From: Nitrospirota bacterium | GTDB taxonomy: Bacteria; Nitrospirota; Thermodesulfovibrionia; Thermodesulfovibrionales; UBA9159 | Assembly: GCA_023475105.1 (NCBI GenBank) | Contig: JAMCWJ010000008.1 | Location: 1 to 52,126 of the forward strand | Reading direction: 5' to 3' | DNA: 52,126 nucleotides | Part shown: positions 43,755-51,673 of the stretch, in pieces | How the letters are laid out: every line of letters starts with the position of its first letter | Numbering within the stretch: position 1 is the stretch's first letter | Notes under the pieces: model-generated | What the model was told of the DNA's origin: nothing | What the model saw: only the letters and a program-made list of their open reading frames with translations | The model's database searches: none | Made by a program: the position numbers and the translations under genes

Positions 43755-44210
43755 CTACGGCTTATCCAGCATCCCGACGACTTTTTCGACCGCTTCTTCC
43801 GCATTTTTCACGGCGATGATGCCCTTGATGTCCCACGTATCAATTCCAACGACAGGCTTTCCCATCTGGAGGGCAAAGGCGATCTCAGAAAGCGTTCCAT
43901 ATTCACCGCCCACGGCAATCACGGCATCCGCTGTGCGCACTATAATAACATTTCTCCCGATTCCCAGTCCAGTTACGACAGGGATATCGATGTAGTCATT
44001 GGCGTCCCGCTTGTGGTCCTGAGGCAATATCCCGACGGTCGTTCCTCTCTCTGCCTTCGCTCCCTTCGAGACGGCCTCCATCACGCCGCCCAGACCTCCG
44101 CAGACAAGGACGAAACCCATGCGGGCGATCAGTCTCCCGAGCCTTTCCGCCTCAACGAGGAGTTTCTTTTCGACCCTTCTTCCACCGATAACGGAAATGA
44201 CCTTTTTCAT
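43755..44210 (-). CDS. LOG-family protein (TIGR00725 type)
   Basis: 151 aa from the ATG at 44210; a longer frame would run through the tRNA-Pro gene and is rejected. The Rossmann-like fold shows [15 protein letters not shown] and [16 protein letters not shown], the GGGxxGxM and PGGxGTxxE motifs of LOG/lysine-decarboxylase-like proteins. LOG enzymes release the base from cytokinin nucleotides; bacterial homologues of this subgroup are presumed nucleotide phosphoribohydrolases or nucleotide-binding proteins. It lies between two tRNA genes and may be co-transcribed with tRNA-Pro. Confidence 0.85.
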   Translation of the reverse strand: MKKVISVIGGRRVEKKLLVEAERLGRLIARMGFVLVCGGLGGVMEAVSKGAKAERGTTVGILPQDHKRDANDYIDIPVVTGLGIGRNVIIVRTADAVIAVGGEYGTLSEIAFALQMGKPVVGIDTWDIKGIIAVKNAEEAVEKVVGMLDKP

Positions 44211-44224
44211 CTCGCAAGGGAGAA

Positions 44225-44302
<78 letters not shown>

Positions 44303-44350
44303 ATACTGACACCCAGGAAATCCTCCGGCTTTCCGGAGACCCTCATCCAA

Positions 44351-44395
44351 TGGCGGGATCGTGTGGAATCGAACCCACACACGCTCTTTGCAACT
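44351..44395 (-). other. tRNA 3'-end-like remnant
   Basis: Minus strand: GTGTGTGGGTTCGATTCC, then ACACGATCCCGCCA. A T-arm (TGTGG/CCACA around a TTCGAT loop) and a terminal CCA are recognisable, but there is no D arm, anticodon arm or 5' acceptor strand. Such 3' fragments are left by integrases that use tRNA genes. Between here and the IS256 copy (about 300 bp) no gene was recognised. Confidence 0.4.
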
Positions 44396-44694
44396 CATTG
44401 AACTATAAAAATAATTATATCAACCAAAAATCATCGTTGACGGTCTGTTGACGATTTCCTCTTGGCCGCTTTTATATTAACAACCTCTGCAGGTTTTTTC
44501 AATGACAGCTTTGAGATGGCTATCCTCTTATTCTCTATGCCCCTCTGTGGAGGGATAGTCAAGCTGGTTAATAGAAAGGCAAAATGGAGAGGTTATGTCG
44601 GCGAATGTAAAGAATATCCTGAAGGACATATTTTTTCTTTTGATTTTATTTCGCTAAAAGGCGAAAGATTAAGATAATTTGTGACTCTTAACTG

Positions 44695-46017
44695 AAAAGT
44701 GTCGATAAGGAGTTTTTGATGGGACATATAGAAGAGATTTCGTTCATCCCTCCGAAAACAGGCCTTGAGGAAATGCGATGTTTCTGCCGAGAAGCAACCC
44801 AGATGGCTGAGTAGCATTCAACTGCAATTTCACATAGCGCTCGTTTCGCAACTCACTTGGAGGAGGAGCTTTGCTGCATCCGTCCTCAGTCTCACCGAGC
44901 TGAACGGGGGCTCAACCACATTCGTTGTCCTGAGGTGCGGCCAGTGTTCCTTCGGGAATGAGTAGAACGTGACCATTCTATCCCAATCAGCGAGGAGTTT
45001 CTCTGTCGCCTTTGAATAATCATTCCGGTAGCGTGCAACGAATGCATCCCGACGGCGCTCACACTCTGCAAGCGTTTCCGCATAGGGAAGCTGTTTGAGC
45101 TGTTTTGCGGCCTCAGCACGTAGCCTCTTAGGGAAACAGTCAAGTACGTTCCTGATCTTATGGTTCCAGCACCGCTGCTCTTTCCCTTCGGCATGGAGTT
45201 CCCCGAGTGCCGACCATATTCCAAGATGACCATCGGCAATCGTAAGTCTGCCAAGCCTCAGGCCACGCCCTGTCAGGCCCCTCAGAACACCGCTCCAGGA
45301 CTCCTTGCTCTCCCGATATCCGCTGTCGCAGGCAAGGAATACCTTCTTGCCGTTGGTGAGCGCTCCGATAATCACCAGAAGCGCCGCCTTGTCTTTCTCA
45401 AGGCCAGCCTTCACATAGATGCCATCTGCCCACTGATAGACCACCTCAAGGGATGAGAGATCCTGGCGCTTCCACTCCTCATACTCAAGCTGCCATTTCG
45501 CCTTCAGCCGTTCTATCGAGGAAGCTGACAATGGCGCTCCTTCTCCCAATAAACCACGAAGCGCCATATCGAAGTCACCTTTGGCCAGACCGTGTAAATA
45601 CAGTTCCGGCAGCAATTGACCAACTTCTTTCGAGCGGCGCTTGAAAAAAGGAATTATCTTGCTTTCGAACCGCTCCTCCGTCCCCCTTACACGAGGACGC
45701 CGCACGGTGATCGTCCCGCTCATAATGCTGAATTTCTTCGGCTTGCCGTGGCCGTTCCTATACCCGCCAGTGCTATCAACCATCTTGAGTCTTTCAGACT
45801 TCCTCCTTCCGAGAAATGTTTCGACTTCATCCTCCAGAATGCTCTGAATGTATTCCTGCATCTTTCCTCGAACCATCTCCTCCAATACCTCATACGTCGC
45901 TCTTGACGGTCTTGCCGTCTCAGTGATACCCTTTCTCATGGTGGTGTCTCCTTCCTTTCGTTGATTTCCAGGTCAACCTAAAAGGATACACCGCCTGTTA
46001 TCTATTTACACACTTTT
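44695..46017 (-). mobile_element. IS256-family insertion sequence, decayed
   Basis: Candidate inverted ends AAAAGTGT at 44695-44702 (plus) and 46010-46017 (minus) enclose an IS256-type transposase gene. The right side cuts a KAP NTPase gene. No target-site duplication was found, and the transposase C-terminus is degraded, so the element is probably immobile. The ends were judged by eye and are approximate. Confidence 0.65.
44830..45939 (-). CDS. IS256-family transposase, C-terminus altered
   Basis: 369 aa with a good ribosome binding site (GGAAGGAG). Typical blocks: VEDEVETFLGR-like N-terminus, GYRNGHGKPKKFSIMSGTIT, PELYLHGLAKGDFDMALRGL, YQWADGIYVKAGLE (first Asp), LTIADGHLGIWSAL (second Asp), RCWNHKIRNVLDCFPKRL and HLRTTNVVEPPFSSVRLRTD. 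After this the normal C-terminal stretch (about 40-50 residues) is lost: the frame ends LLLQVSCETSAM and pieces of the lost end appear in other frames downstream. Probably inactive. Confidence 0.85.
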   Translation of the reverse strand: MRKGITETARPSRATYEVLEEMVRGKMQEYIQSILEDEVETFLGRRKSERLKMVDSTGGYRNGHGKPKKFSIMSGTITVRRPRVRGTEERFESKIIPFFKRRSKEVGQLLPELYLHGLAKGDFDMALRGLLGEGAPLSASSIERLKAKWQLEYEEWKRQDLSSLEVVYQWADGIYVKAGLEKDKAALLVIIGALTNGKKVFLACDSGYRESKESWSGVLRGLTGRGLRLGRLTIADGHLGIWSALGELHAEGKEQRCWNHKIRNVLDCFPKRLRAEAAKQLKQLPYAETLAECERRRDAFVARYRNDYSKATEKLLADWDRMVTFYSFPKEHWPHLRTTNVVEPPFSSVRLRTDAAKLLLQVSCETSAM

Positions 46018-46323
46018 TGATTGTACCTCAATGAGCCCCTCGGTGAGCTTGGCAAGGATTGCATGGATAAGCGCAGATTGGGCCTCATCACGGCCCTCAT
46101 ACTTCCATGCATTAAACCAGAGCGTGCGTACCTTGTTAGCGTCCTTCTTCTGATCCAAACGATACCTGAGCATTGTCATGAGGCTTGTCTTACCACTTCC
46201 CCATGCCCCAAAAATGCCAAGCGTAAGGGGAGCCAATTCTTGCTGAGTGCAGATGCCGGCCGGGACATCCACATAGCTTGAATATCCAAGACAATCATAT
46301 AGTGTTTCTTTATCTGACCACAT
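46006..46323 (-). pseudogene. KAP family P-loop NTPase, truncated by the insertion sequence
   Basis: 105 aa from the ATG at 46323 (AGGAGG upstream). It shows the KAP N-terminus: LGIFGAWGSGKTSLMTMLRY (Walker A), then VRTLWFNAWKYEGRDEAQSA. The frame then enters the IS end and stops; KAP proteins are normally several hundred residues longer, and the rest was not found across the IS. KAP NTPases are membrane-associated ATPases often linked to phage exclusion. Non-functional here. Confidence 0.75.
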
Positions 46324-46362
46324 ATTATCGTCCTCCTTCTGATGCAGCCACGGCACTCCCTT

Positions 46363-46482
46363 TCATTTTCCCTTTTTACTCCCTTCCGCCTCTATCTCCT
46401 CAATCGTCGGTAGACTGCTCATTTCTGCCACAGCTTGCGGCAGAAATCTTATCAACGTATTTGTTCGTGATAAGATAATCAC
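46363..46482 (-). CDS. Possible 39-aa gene or gene remnant between Fic and KAP genes
   Basis: From the GTG at 46482 the minus strand reads MIILSRTNTLIRFLPQAVAE, then MSSLPTIEEIEAEGSKKGK. The same frame stays open upstream into the end of the Fic gene (KNRHVDVIIL), suggesting the C-terminus of a lost larger protein or a fused frame. No ribosome binding site and no recognised family. Confidence 0.3.
   Translation of the reverse strand: MIILSRTNTLIRFLPQAVAEMSSLPTIEEIEAEGSKKGK
46421..46482. promoter_or_regulatory. Inverted repeats upstream of the KAP gene
   Basis: ATTTCTGCC/GGCAGAAAT (46421-46429 and 46439-46447) form a perfect 9-bp hairpin. Next come CTTATCA (46448-46454) and TGATAAG (46468-46474), a perfect 7-bp pair, and GTGATAAGATAATCAC (46467-46482). 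The TTATCA/TGATAA half sites also occur at the XRE promoter (51300-51400). Confidence 0.4.
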
Positions 46483-46519
46483 ATCAACATGTCTGTTTTT
46501 CGCTATCCTACCCTCTTTA

Positions 46520-47581
46520 TTACCCTCTTTTAGTGGTATTACCTCTTTTCCTCCAAAGGGCCCCCGGACCTCGCCCGATACATTCCACTTTTTTGATGCT
46601 CTGCAGTTCCCTAAGCACCCTGCGAATCATATCTCTGCTGACACCGGGGCATGCCCGTTCAAGCTCGGATAATGTGAACTCCTTCGAAAAAGAATCAACG
46701 GCAGCCCTTATCAGCTCGGTCTTAGCACCTCTTGGTGACCGCAATTGTCCGACCCTCTCCTCAAATTCTTTGTAAGCGGTCTTGAGTGTATAAAGTACAT
46801 AATTTATATAAGGCCACGGATCATGCTTCGCATCGTGCCAGCGTTGTGAGCTTTGTTCAAGGGTCTCATAATACCGGTCTTTGCTTTGTTCGATGATCCT
46901 CTCGATGCTTACATAGCGGCCTGCCTCGTAGCCAAGATGATAGCACTGAAGCAGGAGAAGCAGCCGCGAAACTCTGCCGTTGCCGTCCCGGAAGGGATGA
47001 ATGGAGAGAAAGTCGAGATTGAAAGCGGCCATAGCAACCAAGGGATGAACCCACCGTTCGCGCAGGCACTGATTCCATAGGTCAATCAGTTCAGCCATAA
47101 ATGCCGGTGTCTTGGCGGGTGAAACAGTTCTGAAACGCACACGCGAAGTCCCGTCTGGATACTTCTCGATGATATCGCTTTCTTTCTCTTTGTATTTACC
47201 GGCATCCCACATGTCGCCCTTTGCCAGTTTATGCAGTCTCAGGATTGTATCCTTCGATACCGGAAGCTTTGCCCCCTGCTCATGTATTAGTTTCAGCGCA
47301 TTGCGATACCCACGGACTTCTTCTTCATCACGGTCCCGTAAATGTGACTTGCCGAACACTATGGTGGCAACGCGGGCCTGATCGACCTCTACCCCTTCAA
47401 TCCGAGTCGATGAAACTGCACTCTCTATCAGAGCATGTTCTTTGAGAACCTTGAGCTTCTGAGGAGATTGTTTTGTGAATAGTTCCTGCCTGCCGCGTGC
47501 TTCTCCCAAGTCTGACAGATACCAGGACGTTATGGACGGCACGGTTTCAGGTTTGTGCGAGAATTGCCGAAGTGTCATCAT
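46520..47581 (-). CDS. Fic-domain protein (second copy), coupled to the helicase
   Basis: 353 aa. Catalytic motif HPFRDGNGRVSR (195-206, His195) and the inhibitory SSTRIEG (57-63) are intact. The C-terminal 80 residues resemble a helix-turn-helix (FTLSELERACPGVSRDMIRR, VLRELQSIKKVECIGRGPGA). Its ATG overlaps the helicase stop (ATGA), so the two proteins are made from one message. It is not close in sequence to the Fic protein at 42048. Fic enzymes attach AMP to target proteins; the target here might be a partner of the helicase. Confidence 0.9.
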   Translation of the reverse strand: MMTLRQFSHKPETVPSITSWYLSDLGEARGRQELFTKQSPQKLKVLKEHALIESAVSSTRIEGVEVDQARVATIVFGKSHLRDRDEEEVRGYRNALKLIHEQGAKLPVSKDTILRLHKLAKGDMWDAGKYKEKESDIIEKYPDGTSRVRFRTVSPAKTPAFMAELIDLWNQCLRERWVHPLVAMAAFNLDFLSIHPFRDGNGRVSRLLLLLQCYHLGYEAGRYVSIERIIEQSKDRYYETLEQSSQRWHDAKHDPWPYINYVLYTLKTAYKEFEERVGQLRSPRGAKTELIRAAVDSFSKEFTLSELERACPGVSRDMIRRVLRELQSIKKVECIGRGPGALWRKRGNTTKRG

Positions 47582-50500
47582 TTCTGCTCCCCCCCATACA
47601 AGTCTTGATTCTCTTTCACCTGCATCGGCTGGGTCATCGCATCCACTGAGAGATAGTAATGCGCAACCTTGGTAACTTCATTCCACGCAAACCTGGCAGG
47701 ATCTTTGATAGGCTCCTGCAGTTGCGGCTCGATTTTGCAACTGGTAACGACATAAAGCCAATAGCATTCCCTACGGTCTTCTGCAACGCGCCGTTCATTC
47801 GGTGTAAGAAGAATAGTCCCGGTAGCATCGCTGAGCCCTTTGACCTCAATGAGACGCAGTTCACCGGAACTCAGATCAAGACTGGTAATGTCATATCCAA
47901 GGTTCTTTTCATGCACGTCGTAAACCTGGCGACCCTCCTTCTGCTCATGTTCCATGACAACCTTCATGGCGACGGCCTCGGTTTCGAAATCAGGACGCAA
48001 TCTCCGTATGGCAGGATTTTCCCGCTCCGGGTGGGGCAGTATGAGCACGCTTGTAATGCGTTCCACCGCCTGAAGCGAGAGCGAACGCTGACGCTCAAGA
48101 TCCTGCCTGCGTCTGTCGCGGCGACTCAAGAGCTCTGAATGGCGGGCTTCTGCCTGAGCAAGGCGTCCTTCGGCACCGGTGACTTTCTGTTCCACTTCGG
48201 CGGCCGCCCTACCTATCTCCTCGTCAGTCTTCTGGAGAAGTTCTGTCAGGGATAATTCTACATGAGAAGCCACACGTTCAACTTCAGCAAGCCGCTCAGA
48301 GCGCGTTTCCTCAAGAAAGGGCTTCAATGCACTATCGTTGAGCCACTCACCCACTTCCGGTAACACGGTCACAGAAGAGGTCATTTCCTCAGTCTCGGCG
48401 GGAGTGAGGTTGCCGAGCACGCTTGGATCCACAAGCCGAGGCTCTCCTTTCTCCGTGATCTCAGCAGCAAAGAGCCGTTTGTGAATCACTTGGCCGAGAC
48501 CATCTACTACCCTGCCGCGGTAAAAATCAAGGCGCGCAGCGGAATCATGCTGAAGTGAGTAAAAACAGGCGCCTTTGCTAAAGACCTCCTGAGAGCGGGA
48601 ATAAGCCTCCCTTCTTACCGCTTCGAAAAGCGGATGCCCCGGAGTTACCCATTCAAGATTGTCCTTTTCAGCCGTCTCGCGGTCTGTGGAGCAGCGGGGG
48701 TACTTGTTGGCAAGGGCAGGAAGTTTCCAGTCCGGCTGAGACTCATAGCGCCTGAGGGCTGAAGGCGTCTTTCCCGGGTCGAAGGTATGAGGCAGGCCCG
48801 CTATGAACTTAACGGTCAAAGGCACATATTCCGAAGCGTCTTTCATGAACCGTGCTATGGTTTCAGGGACAACTCTCCTCTCCTGGGCCTTGGCCCTGCG
48901 TTCAATAAGCATCTCAAGGTTGAGCTTCTTGGAAGCAAGGCCTTCGAGCGCATTCTGGCAGATTGCCCGGAATTGGGTCTCATCAACGTTCTTGAGAAGC
49001 CGCTCCTCAAGGTCCTGGTCTCCGAGCTTTCCGGCGTAATAATCCCGGAGAACCCTCTCCACATGAGCCGCGGGCAGGACCTCGCCAACCACGTTAAACA
49101 CCGCGTCGTCGTCAAGGGCGTCCCTTATCTCCTGCAGTTTCTCAAGCAGTCTCCGGAGGACGCGTCCCTCAATCGTGTTCGTCGCTGCAAAGTTGAAAAT
49201 GAGACAGTCTTTTCTCTGGCCGTAACGGTGAATCCTTCCCATGCGATGTTCAAGGCGATTCGGGTTCCAGGGGATATCATAGTTGAAGAGAATATTACAA
49301 TATTGAAGGTTAATTCCTTCTCCTGCTGCCTCTGTAGCAACAAGGATCTGGATATCCCCCTCTTTAAACTGCTGCTCCGCATAGAGCCGAGTTCCGGGTT
49401 CCTCGCGGGACCCTGGTTTCATGCCCCCGTGAATGCAACCGACCCGAAATCCCCACGCCTTAAGACAGTTTAGGAGGTAATCAAGTGTGTCTTTAAACTC
49501 AGTGAAGATCAGAAGCCTTTTTTCAGGGTGATCGAAAAAACCCTCTTTGTGCAGCAGATCTTTAAGGCGGGAAAGCTTTGCCTCAGCGCCGGCGTCCTCG
49601 ACAGCCTGCGCCTGAAGCGCAGGACGTTTGAGCTCCTCTATCTCTTCACGGACCTGTTCCGCGTTGCCCGCGAGCGTGATCGCCTCAAGCGTCTCTTCCA
49701 GACGCTCGCGTTCTGCTTCCTCCATCTCTTCAAGTTCTTCCGGTGACGGAAGATCAGGCGGCGCAAGCCTGCACAGTTCCTCTGCCCTCTTCAGCCCTTC
49801 AGCTAGACGTTTCGCACGGTTCTGAAGGGAATGACGCATGGCATAGGTGCTCGATGCAAGCCGACGCTGGTACAGAGACATTAAGAAGCCAATTGCGCGC
49901 GCTCTAGGATCGTCACCCTGGGCCGCAGCCCTTGCGCTTTGCTGCTTAACAAACCTTGTGATGTCCCTATAGAGGTCGAATTCCGGACCGTCTATCTGAA
50001 AATCAACGGTATGGGGGATTCTCTTCGTAAATATCTTCTCCGCAACCCATGTTCCATCGGGACGCCGCTCTGGGAAATAGACCATCGCCTCTTTTGTTCG
50101 CCGCAGATAGAACGGTGCTCGGCGATTGTCCATCGCCGCTCGTATCGATCTCACATCAGCATAGGCGTCGGCATCGAGAAGCTGCAGAAAGAGACTGAAA
50201 TTCACGGGATCACCTTTGTGTGGGGTAGCGGTCAACAGGAGCTGGTGGTCGGATGTATCTCTTAACAATTCCCCAAGGGCGTATCGGGCTGTTTTGCGGG
50301 CAGGCGGTGTCCATGACATGCGATGTGCCTCATCCACGATGACCAAATCCCACTGGACCTGGCGCAATCCCGGCAGCATCTCAGTGCGCTTGGCAAGATC
50401 GAGGGAAGTAATGACGGTCTTCTGTTCCATCCATTGGTTTACGCCGAATTGCTCGCGGATATCCTGCCCCTTGAGGACGAGGAACTTCTCATCGAATTTT

Positions 50501-51015
50501 TCCTTCAGCTCGCGTTGCCACTGGAATGCGAGGTTAGCTGGACAGACGATCAGGATTCTCTCTGCCAAGCCTCTGAGCTTGAGCTCGCGGATAAGGAGCC
50601 CTGCCATGATCGTCTTTCCGGCCCCTGCATCGTCGGCCAGGAGAAAACGGACGCGGGCGAGCTTAAGCAGGTAATCATAGACCGCTTCAAGCTGGTGAGG
50701 CAGCGGGTCAACGCGAGAAATGGAAAGGCCGAAGTAAGGGTCGAACTCATAGGGGATTCCGAGTGAATATGCCTGAATGCCCAGGCGGAGAAGAGCACCG
50801 TCCCCCTTGTATGTGAACTTCGAGTCGATGACCGTGATGGAATTAAGGTCCTGTGTTGTAAGAGTTACTTTCCTGAATCGTTCTGTTTGCGTCCCCACGA
50901 GGCCGACAACCCACGTGTTCGGCCCATTTGCCCGTACGGTCTCGACACGCATGGGCTCATTGAAGAGTGAACCGACAAGTATCTGACCTTCTTTGAAGGG
51001 TTGACCTTCACTCAT
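47578..51015 (-). CDS. SNF2-type helicase with C-terminal DUF3883 domain
   Basis: 1145 aa. Motor blocks: HQLEAVYDYLLKLARVRFLL, Walker A DAGAGKT (129-135), DEAH (228-231), TATPHKG (262-268), and in the second RecA-like domain IFTEFKDTLDYLL, ATEAAGEGINLQYCNILFNY and RMGRIHRYGQ. A long coiled-coil middle (LEEMEEAERERLEETLEAIT; later GRLAQAEARHSELLSRRDRR) leads to DUF3883 at about 1030-1120 (NLGYDITSLDLSSGELRLIE then VKG), a nuclease-like fold. It resembles DISARM DrmD-type helicases. It is the second gene of the XRE-helicase-Fic cluster; no methyltransferase is visible, but one could lie outside the window. Confidence 0.88.
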   Translation of the reverse strand: MSEGQPFKEGQILVGSLFNEPMRVETVRANGPNTWVVGLVGTQTERFRKVTLTTQDLNSITVIDSKFTYKGDGALLRLGIQAYSLGIPYEFDPYFGLSISRVDPLPHQLEAVYDYLLKLARVRFLLADDAGAGKTIMAGLLIRELKLRGLAERILIVCPANLAFQWQRELKEKFDEKFLVLKGQDIREQFGVNQWMEQKTVITSLDLAKRTEMLPGLRQVQWDLVIVDEAHRMSWTPPARKTARYALGELLRDTSDHQLLLTATPHKGDPVNFSLFLQLLDADAYADVRSIRAAMDNRRAPFYLRRTKEAMVYFPERRPDGTWVAEKIFTKRIPHTVDFQIDGPEFDLYRDITRFVKQQSARAAAQGDDPRARAIGFLMSLYQRRLASSTYAMRHSLQNRAKRLAEGLKRAEELCRLAPPDLPSPEELEEMEEAERERLEETLEAITLAGNAEQVREEIEELKRPALQAQAVEDAGAEAKLSRLKDLLHKEGFFDHPEKRLLIFTEFKDTLDYLLNCLKAWGFRVGCIHGGMKPGSREEPGTRLYAEQQFKEGDIQILVATEAAGEGINLQYCNILFNYDIPWNPNRLEHRMGRIHRYGQRKDCLIFNFAATNTIEGRVLRRLLEKLQEIRDALDDDAVFNVVGEVLPAAHVERVLRDYYAGKLGDQDLEERLLKNVDETQFRAICQNALEGLASKKLNLEMLIERRAKAQERRVVPETIARFMKDASEYVPLTVKFIAGLPHTFDPGKTPSALRRYESQPDWKLPALANKYPRCSTDRETAEKDNLEWVTPGHPLFEAVRREAYSRSQEVFSKGACFYSLQHDSAARLDFYRGRVVDGLGQVIHKRLFAAEITEKGEPRLVDPSVLGNLTPAETEEMTSSVTVLPEVGEWLNDSALKPFLEETRSERLAEVERVASHVELSLTELLQKTDEEIGRAAAEVEQKVTGAEGRLAQAEARHSELLSRRDRRRQDLERQRSLSLQAVERITSVLILPHPERENPAIRRLRPDFETEAVAMKVVMEHEQKEGRQVYDVHEKNLGYDITSLDLSSGELRLIEVKGLSDATGTILLTPNERRVAEDRRECYWLYVVTSCKIEPQLQEPIKDPARFAWNEVTKVAHYYLSVDAMTQPMQVKENQDLYGGEQK

Positions 51016-51030
51016 TCAGATGACCCCGGA

Positions 51031-51264
51031 TCATAATCGTTGATCATCTTTAATCAGCGTCAATAAGTCATTCGGCTGACAGTTAAAATAAATGAGAAGT
51101 TTTTCGAGATCCTTCCTACTGAAATTATAATTGTGGTTCGTTGCCATCCTGGACAAGGTAAGCGCCTTAACGCCAGTCTCCTGCTCAATGACCTTGAGAG
51201 TGATTCGCCGTTTCTCTATGGCGCTCTTCCGTTCAATTGAGGCTTTCAAATTAACAATTAGCAT
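51031..51264 (-). CDS. XRE/Cro-type DNA-binding regulator
   Basis: 77 aa from the ATG at 51264, preceded by GGAAGGGG. The sequence (MLIVNLKASIERKSAIEKRR then ITLKVIEQETGVKALTLSRM) is a small Cro/C1-type helix-turn-helix; the tail (KDLEKLLIYFNCQPNDLLTL) is the usual dimer helix with the CQPNDLL block. It is the first gene of the cluster, 15 nt before the helicase, and probably represses it through sites at 51300-51400. Confidence 0.82.
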   Translation of the reverse strand: MLIVNLKASIERKSAIEKRRITLKVIEQETGVKALTLSRMATNHNYNFSRKDLEKLLIYFNCQPNDLLTLIKDDQRL

Positions 51265-51299
51265 TTGAACCCCTTCCAAAGTCTTTCAATGCCAAAATG

Positions 51300-51400
51300 T
51301 TATCACTAAGAGATAGCAAATCGCAACAAAAAAGAAAAAGCATCACGAAAAGACTTGACAAGCATATCACAAAAGGGGGATAACTATCATATGGTGATAA
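51300..51400. promoter_or_regulatory. Candidate operators at the XRE promoter
   Basis: TTATCAC (51300-51306), ATATCAC (51364-51370) and GTGATAA (51394-51400); the last forms TATCA-TATGG-TGATA (51385-51399), a perfect inverted repeat. TTGACA at 51355-51360 is a possible plus-strand -35. The region lies between the divergent XRE and 51461 genes, so one regulator could control both. Confidence 0.45.
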
Positions 51401-51460
51401 TTAACATATCCAAAAGATTGCATGGTAGCATCGCATGATAACAAGAGAGGGAGGTGGAAC

Positions 51461-51673
51461 ATGTTTGTCAAGAAGGAAGATTTCAGCTGCGTTGAGGGTC
51501 TTTATAAAAGCCTTGATCAGGAAGAAAGGAAGAAGTTCCTCAGTATCCTCGTTAAACAGGCGGGTAAGAGGGCAGGAGAGGATGTCGGTAGGTCCCGTTG
51601 GGGGATACGGCAGCAGGACAGTAAGGCAGCAATAAAAAAGTGGTGCCTGCTTCCCCTCACCTCAGCGGTTTGA
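51461..51673 (+). CDS. Small protein, unknown, divergent from the XRE operon
   Basis: 70 aa from the ATG at 51461 with GGGAGGTGG upstream. It reads MFVKKEDFSCVEGLYKSLDQ, then EERKKFLSILVKQAGKRAGE: helical and basic, resembling the N-terminal part of a larger protein. No family was recognised. It may be truncated; the 3' portion after residue 50 (IKKWCLLPLTSAV) looks non-native. Confidence 0.45.
   Translation: MFVKKEDFSCVEGLYKSLDQEERKKFLSILVKQAGKRAGEDVGRSRWGIRQQDSKAAIKKWCLLPLTSAV

Noticed and set aside
44462..44677. 71-codon plus-strand frame and several minus-strand frames between tRNA-Pro and the IS, considered as an integrase end
   Set aside because: No tyrosine-recombinase motif (RxxR or Tyr block) could be read in any frame. 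The stretch is left unassigned.
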